DNA of 64,000 nt from Anaerotruncus sp. (lineage in GTDB: Bacteria > Bacillota > Clostridia > Oscillospirales > Acutalibacteraceae). Shown one piece after another: positions 59,193 to 64,000 of this stretch. Every line of letters starts with the position of its first letter. The stretch's first letter is position 1. The position numbers and the translations under genes were made by a program. The stretch lies in contig CP091724.1 in the NCBI GenBank assembly GCA_022009795.1, forward strand, positions 310,001 through 374,000. The letters run 5' to 3'. The notes under the pieces were generated by a model. It made no database searches and was not told the origin of the DNA. It saw only the letters and a list, made by a program, of their open reading frames with translations.

Positions 59193-59630
59193 ATGTGGGA
59201 TATTATTACCTGCGTGCTCGGCACGCTCGGCTTTTTGCGTTATTTTTGAATGTTTCCAAAAAGAATGATAATGCCGGCAACTTTAGGCGGCGCAATATCT
59301 GCGGTGCTTTTTTATGTTTTCGGTGAAATGGGATACGGAGCTTTCACTTCAACTCTTTTTGCCACGGTTGCCATTTCCGTTTATTCGCTTGCAACGGCAA
59401 AGTTGAAAAAAGCGCCGGCAAGCACTGTTTTGCTGCCGGCTTTAATTCCGCTGCTTCCGGGCGGAAGCCTTTATTATATGATGAGCAGCCTTGTTCATTC
59501 CCGCAAAACAGAGCTTGTTTTCTACGCAAAGGAAACCGTGCTTGTCGGAATGGGAATAGCCCTTGGAGCCGTTATTGTTTCAATCCCGGTGAAAATGATT
59601 AAGGCTCTGCGATGCGGCAGGGCCGATTAG
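59193..59630 (+). CDS. Threonine/serine exporter, small half (DUF3815), one frameshift
   Basis: About 145 aa with five hydrophobic helices. After repair it begins MWDIITCVLGTLGFCVIF; then KRMIMPATLGGAISAVLFYVF, FATVAISVYSLATAK, VLLPALIPLLPGGSLYYMM and the last helix. PGG-SLY is typical of the family. It starts 4 bases after the large half, so the two are one operon and likely one complex. The shift is near 59233-59246. Confidence 0.88.
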
Positions 59631-59691
59631 TGTAAATATCGAATATTGCTGCATTTATATAAATTGCTTGTTGCATTGAGTATGTGCCTTT

Positions 59692-60414
59692 TTAATCGTG
59701 GCGGGTGTCGTCCTCAAAGCATTCACAAAAGCGAGCGGCGAAAGACGGCTCTTCGCCGGCGGCATAAAGGTGAGAGGTGTCTCCGAATTCCATGCAGCGA
59801 AACTGCGCTTTGCCCTTAACTCTTTCTTCGCTTACTATGGTTGTGACCGAGGAGGGAAGCGCCACAAAATTATGCCAAAGCGGCATTGGTGACACTCCGA
59901 AAATTCTGCTCAAAATCGCACATTCAACCCCGAAGTGGCAAAAGAAAACTATTGTTTTATGATTTGAATTTGTTACATCGTAATATCTGCCGTTGCGCTT
60001 GTAGCCGTGCTCGGCAAGAAATTTATCTCATGCCGTTGCACACAAATTCGTACTCACGCTTAGCCGTGCCGCTTTTTCATGAGCGGAGTGGTGAGCCATT
60101 TATCGGCGCTGTAATATTCATCCTGCGCCGTCCAATATTCTGGCAGTTTATCCCAACAGCCTTTAATTTCGCCGTTTTTCTTTAACCTTGCCGTCAAATT
60201 CGCGCAGCCATTTAAATGTTTCTGCCGTTTTGCCGGTTTTTTCAAGCGTGTATTCTGCCGTTCTTTTTGCTCTGCCGAGCGGCGAAACATAGATTTCGTC
60301 AATATCAATGCGGCAAAGCCTGCGTGCAAGCAACTCCGCTTCTATTTTGCCCTTGTCCGTTATCGAATCGTGCTCATAATCAGGCTCTGCGTGCCTGCAA
60401 AAGATAATTTTCAT
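59692..60414 (-). CDS. Histidine phosphatase family protein, frameshifted
   Basis: About 240 aa. The N-terminal phospho-accepting RHA motif is in MKIIFCRHAEPDYEHD, followed by ITDKGKIEAELLARRL and the conserved VSPLGRAKRTAEYT; the late His is in IVFFCHFGVECAIL. Related to phosphoglycerate mutase and alpha-ribazole phosphatase; the substrate is unclear. Shifts at about 60180 and 60030-60055. The ATG at 60414 lies just after a GGAGG-like site (complement of about 60420-60427). Confidence 0.88.
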
Positions 60415-60543
60415 TATGCGCCTCCGCATTTTGATTTGATTGTTTTGCCTTTTTTAGATAGGCTGTATATATTATTTATTATATCACATCTTAATATTAT
60501 AGGCAATGACGGCTGCGAGGCTCAATGCCTTTTAAGAATGTTG

Positions 60544-60580
60544 ATAAAAAATCCGCCGATACTTTTGTGTCGGCGGATTA
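60544..60580 (-). terminator. Terminator of the ECF S-component gene
   Basis: Stem AATCCGCCGACA/TATCGGCGGATT (one mismatch) followed by a T run on the minus strand, 38 bases after the stop. Confidence 0.85.
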
Positions 60581-60617
60581 TGCTCGTGCGCCGTTCGGCG
60601 CTTTGTGTTTTGATTGA

Positions 60618-61198
60618 TTATTTTGTTTCTTTTTTGCCCAGCGCAATAAGTCTTACGATGATGGGGCAAAGCAAAAGATTAACGGCAAACTCAAGAATGA
60701 AGTTGATTCCCACAAAGCCGGTAAGCATATATTTAGTTGTGGATTCAAAGCCGAGTCCCTGTGCCCATCCCGCAATTGTGGGCATAAAGAAGATGAGGCA
60801 GCCGAGAAGGAAAATTCCCGTGTTTACAATGGGGCAGGTTACTGCCGCAGCTGCCGTTGCAAGATATTTGTTTTTCTTTTCAAAGGCTTTATACATAAGG
60901 CCGGAAAGTGTTCCCGCAAGAATGCCTTTAACAAGAACGGTTGCTACTGTGCCGAATGCATTCACCGCAAGAAAAAGCGGCAGCGTCGCCCGTGAGAATC
61001 ACCGTTACGCCGAAAACAAGGCCGAGCCATGCACCGGCACCTATTCCGTAAAGCGCTGTGCCCAAAACGATGGGGATAAGAACAAGTGAAACTGAAAATG
61101 CGCCAACCTTAATTCCGCCGCCTATAAGCTGAAGCACTATAACGATTGCCGTGAATAATGCAACGCCAACAAGCTTTTTTTCGTGTTTTTTTATTCAT
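60618..61198 (-). CDS. ECF transporter S component, substrate unknown, one frameshift
   Basis: About 193 aa, six hydrophobic helices: LVGVALFTAIVIVLQLIGGGIKVG, FSVSLVLIPIVLGTALYG, AWLGLVFGVTVIL, and so on. The pattern fits the substrate-binding subunit of an energy-coupling factor vitamin importer. The typical N-terminal Lys/Arg patch (MNKKTRKKLV) is present. The ATP-binding and T subunits are not in the window, as usual for group II ECF systems. Shifts are near 61175 and 60985. The 100-base leader can form two hairpins and may be regulated. Confidence 0.85.
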
Positions 61199-61570
61199 AT
61201 TAAATTCCTTTCTGCTACTGCTCCGAAATTTTTATTTCGCAAACACAAACGAAATAATAACCGGGAAACCTGTTTTTTTCCCTGTGGATGCAATGCGGCT
61301 ATATTATAATATGCTTTAATTCATTTTTGCAATAAAAATTTTTTTAACAATTTCAAAGCTTTTTAGTTTGCAGCTTCCAAAGCGTGTTTGTTTTATGTGT
61401 AAAATAAACAAAAAAATATTTCTCTTTTTTTATCGGAATGTTAAAAAAATTTAGTTTTGATAGTTAAAGTTAACATAAAAAAATTGACAACATAGTAAAA
61501 TTATTATACAATGTAAACAAATATTTAACATAAGGGGCACTTCGGCCCCTGAAAAAGAGGTTGTTTTTTT
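61199..61570. promoter_or_regulatory. Divergent regulatory region between ECF and EF-G-like genes
   Basis: No gene. On the minus strand a TTGCAA...TATAAT pair lies near 61302-61333, and the ECF leader can form GGGAAA/TTTCCC and TTATTTCG/CGAAATAA stems. On the plus strand TTGACA (61484-61489), 17-base spacer, TACAAT (61507-61512) drives the EF-G-like gene, whose leader holds the GC-rich stem AGGGGC/GCCCCT at 61533-61550, just before an AGAGG ribosome site. Confidence 0.65.
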
Positions 61571-63627
61571 ATGAAAGTATATCAAGCCGACAGTATCAGA
61601 AATATAGCTTTGGCAGGCCACGCTTCAAAAGGCAAAAACCACATTGGCAGAGGCATTGCTCAATATAGCCGGCGCAACTGAAAGAATAGGAAAGGTTGCA
61701 GATGGCACAGCAGTAACGGATTATGATGCAGAAGAAAAAAAGCGCAAAATATCCGTTTCATGTGCGGTTGCTCCTATTGAATATAAGAACACAAAGATAA
61801 ATATTATTGACACTCCCGGTCTTTTCGATTTTGCAGAGGGTGCGGCAGAAGGCATAAGAGCAGCAGAAACCGCAATTATAGTTGTTTCGGCGCGCTCAGG
61901 CCTTGCGGTTGGTGCGGAAAAAGCATTTAAAGCAGCTTCTGCACGCGGAATGTCAAAAATCATAGTTGCGTCAAAGATGGATGATGAGCGTGCGGATTTC
62001 TATAAATCCTTTAACGGCATGGCTGCAAAATTCGGCACAAGCGTTTGCCCGATTGTCATTCCCATTATAACAGACGGTAAGGTTGTTGCCTATTATAATA
62101 TGATAACGGAAAAAGCATTTGCTTACAGCGGCGCAAAGGCAACCCCGGTTGAATTCAGCCATGATGACGCTGCAAGATTTGATGCCATAAAAGAAGTATT
62201 TAATGAGGCTGTTGCAGGCACGGATGAAGAAATTATGGATAAATATTTCTCCGGTGAAGAGCTTACCGCGGAGGATAAGCTCAAGGGCCTTCGTATCGGT
62301 GTTGCAGACGGCTCTGTAATCCCCGTGTTTGCTCTCAGCGGACTCAGTGGCGAAGCCTGCGATCAATTGCTTGATTTTATCGCAGATGTTTGCCCCGCGC
62401 CGTCCTCAGAATATGCAATTTGCGATGATGAGCCGATTGAACTTACTGCGGATGCAAACGGCGCTCTTGCCGCAATCTGCTTTAAAACGGTTGCCGATCC
62501 ATTCATCGGTAAGCTTTCTTTCTTTAAGGTGCTCAGCGGCAAATTGACCGCGGGTGCGGAAATCGTGAATGCCTCAACCGGTGAATCCGAAAGGCTCGGT
62601 AAAATCGTTTCCATGTTCGGCGCAAAGCAGACGGATGTTTCCGAAATTCCGGCGGGTGATATCGGCGCGGCGGTTAAGCTTTCGGGCTTTAACACCGGCG
62701 ACACCCTTTGTAAGGCCGATAAAATCATTAAGGCAGACGGCGTTAATACTCCGCAGGCCACATATTCAATGGCTGCTAAAGCCGTTAAAAAGGGCGATGA
62801 GGAAAAAATTGCTTTGGGCTTTGCAAGGCTTTGTGAAGAAGATCCCAGCCTTAAATTCCGTGTAAACAACGAAACTCACGAGCAAATCATAAGCGGTCTC
62901 GGCGAGCAGCAGATAGATGTTGCGGTTGCAAAGCTTAAAACAAAATTTGCCGTTGATGTGCAGCTTGCACCTCCGAAAATCGCATACAGAGAAACGATCA
63001 CCAAAAAGGTTTCGGCGCAGGGCCGCCATAAAAAAAGCAAAGCGGCGGTCACGGTCAATTCGGTGATGTGTTTATCGAGTTTGAACCGTGCACTTGCGAA
63101 AAGCTTGAATTTGCCGAAAGGGTAGTCGGCGGCTCCGTGCCCAAAAACTTCTTCCCGGCAGTTGAAAAAGGGCTTAACGAATGCATGGAAAAGGGCGTGC
63201 TTGCGGGCTATCCCATGGTGGGCATTAAAGCCACATTGTATGACGGCTCTTATCACCCCGTAGATTCAAGCGAAATGAGCTTTAAAATGGCTGCTTCGAT
63301 TGCGTTTAAAGAGGGCGTAGCGAATGCAGGCCCGATTCTGCTCGAGCCTATTTCAACCGTTCGAGTGCTTTGCAAATGATGAGGCGATGGGCGATGTTAT
63401 AGGCGATATCAATAAGCGCCGCGGTCGTGTTTTGGGAATGAATCCCGTTGGTGACGGTATGCAGGAAATCGTTTCCGAAATTCCGGATGCCGAGATGACT
63501 ACCTTCTCCACCGCAATGCGCCAAATTACTCAGGGAAGAGGCTCCTTTACATCGGAATTCGCAAGGTACGAAAGATGCCCGGAGCATGTGGCTCAAAAAA
63601 ATAATTTCCGAAAGCGAAGCTCAGTAA
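61571..63627 (+). CDS. EF-G-like translational GTPase (paralogue), frameshifted
   Basis: About 685 aa, five EF-G domains. P-loop GHASKGKTTLAEALL after repair, DTPGLFDF (G3), ASKMDDERADF (G4, with SKMD in place of NKMD), then domain II (DPFIGKLSFFKVLSG), domain III (HEQIISGLGEQQIDV), domain IV (FPAVEKGLNECMEKG) and domain V (EIPDAEMTTFSTAMRQITQGRGSF). The RGITI switch I motif of true EF-G is replaced by RKISVS, so it belongs to the EF-G-like group of unknown duty and is not the housekeeping fusA. Shifts near 61632, 63040 and 63350-63360 and near 63595. Own promoter and terminator. Confidence 0.92.
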
Positions 63628-63653
63628 GCTTTTGCGCAAATTAAGTGTTTTTC

Positions 63654-63690
63654 GGGCGGCAGTCGTAAGGCTTTGCCGCCCTTTTTGTTT
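63654..63690 (+). terminator. Terminator of the EF-G-like gene
   Basis: Stem GGGCGGCA/TGCCGCCC with a 12-base loop and a T run. Confidence 0.85.
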
Positions 63691-63729
63691 TTTTAATAAA
63701 TTAAAAAAACTTGTTTATGATTTGTTTAT

Positions 63730-63758
63730 TTGACAACAAAATGCAAAAATGCTATACT
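63730..63758 (+). promoter_or_regulatory. Promoter of the last small membrane gene
   Basis: TTGACA, 17-base spacer, TATACT, followed by a short leader and GGGAGGTG (63784-63791). Confidence 0.8.
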
Positions 63759-63797
63759 GAAGTTAGGCAATGCGTGCATTGCCGGGAGGTGTTTGTT

Positions 63798-63980
63798 TTG
63801 AAAAAAGTTATAACGGAAGTAAAAAAATATTCAATCATTCTTATAATCGTGTCTGCGGTGCTTGGCGCACTTCTTATCGCTTTTTCCGGATAAGATGATT
63901 CAATATACCGCGCTTTTTTTATCGGCGGTGCGTTTGTTGCCTGCGGTGTTTATGCGATTTTTAAGCTATATGATAAATAA
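63798..63980 (+). CDS. Small DUF308-like membrane protein, frameshifted
   Basis: About 60 aa. Two membrane helices: YSIILIIVSAVLGALLIAF, then FPDKMIQYTALF and IGGAFVACGVYAIFKLYDK. The pattern of two helices with an FPD turn resembles one third of the DUF308/HdeD fold. The start is TTG at 63798 after GGGAGGTG; shifts in the T runs at 63882-63887 and 63913-63919 interrupt it. Function unknown. The gene may continue or be followed by relatives beyond the window. Confidence 0.6.
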
Positions 63981-64000
63981 AAAAATATGTGTTTACGCTC

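Overview
The window looks like a chromosomal segment of an anaerobic, gut-type member of the Clostridia (Oscillospirales/Ruminococcaceae-like). This rests on gene content: an IreB regulator, a T-box leader in front of pheS, YlxM-Ffh, a division and cell-wall (dcw) cluster with a PASTA-domain transpeptidase, a MurE with the DNPR motif typical of meso-diaminopimelate enzymes, HPr with the Ser46 region, and a Cys-type sulfatase. No rRNA, CRISPR array, prophage or intact transposase was seen. Most genes lie in tight operons with ATGA-type overlaps. Strong TTGACA-N17-TATAAT promoters and hairpin-plus-T-run terminators can be read between the operons.

The sequence is full of one-base frameshifts, nearly all in A or T runs of five or more. 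They break essential genes (pheT, pheS, era, mutS2, rpsP, mraY, ftsW, murG, murA). The breaks are best read as consensus errors of a long-read assembly, not biology. Coordinates here span the reconstructed gene even where the reading frame is interrupted.

Layout. 1-4.5 kb (minus): T-box, pheS, pheT, ireB and a small unknown gene. 4.6-13.2 kb: a GH33-type sialidase, an iron-dependent alcohol dehydrogenase, a GPH-type sugar symporter, then a minus operon of FkbM methyltransferase, MscS channel, sulfatase and a pyrophosphatase-like protein. 13.3-27.2 kb (plus): housekeeping operons phoH-ybeY-era-yqzL-recO-mutS2, ylxM-ffh-rpsP-khpA-rimM-trmD, ptsH-uvrC and rsmD-coaD plus a coiled-coil protein. 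27.3-31.5 kb: a small membrane protein, a MocR-type regulator, a TatD-linked radical SAM protein, a possible MITE and a second GPH symporter. 31.7-45 kb (plus): the dcw cluster mraZ-rsmH-ftsL-pbp-murE-mraY-ftsW-murG-murA-ftsQ-ftsZ, without murF, murD or ftsA.

45-53.6 kb (minus): GH38 alpha-mannosidase, a small unknown gene, YqxD, an LtaS-like phosphoglycerol transferase, a GH18 lipoprotein and a GNAT acetyltransferase. 53.7-58 kb: MarR-TSUP exporter, a threonine-rich membrane protein with a Cys tail, an AraC/GyrI-like regulator and a broken M24 peptidase. 58.3-64 kb: initiator tRNA, a split ThrE exporter, a histidine phosphatase, an ECF S component, an EF-G paralogue and a small membrane protein.

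Sialidase, alpha-mannosidase, GH18, sulfatase and two sugar symporters together suggest use of host or mucosal glycans (inference). The most interesting unexplained signals are non-coding: a 65-bp element duplicated upstream of the GH18 and GNAT genes, a tandem repeat in the mraZ leader that may be its operator, a recurring TTGTAAAG-N7-CTTTACAA palindrome around ftsZ and ylxM, a possible small RNA downstream of ftsZ, and a MocR-type regulator that has Arg where the PLP-binding Lys should be.
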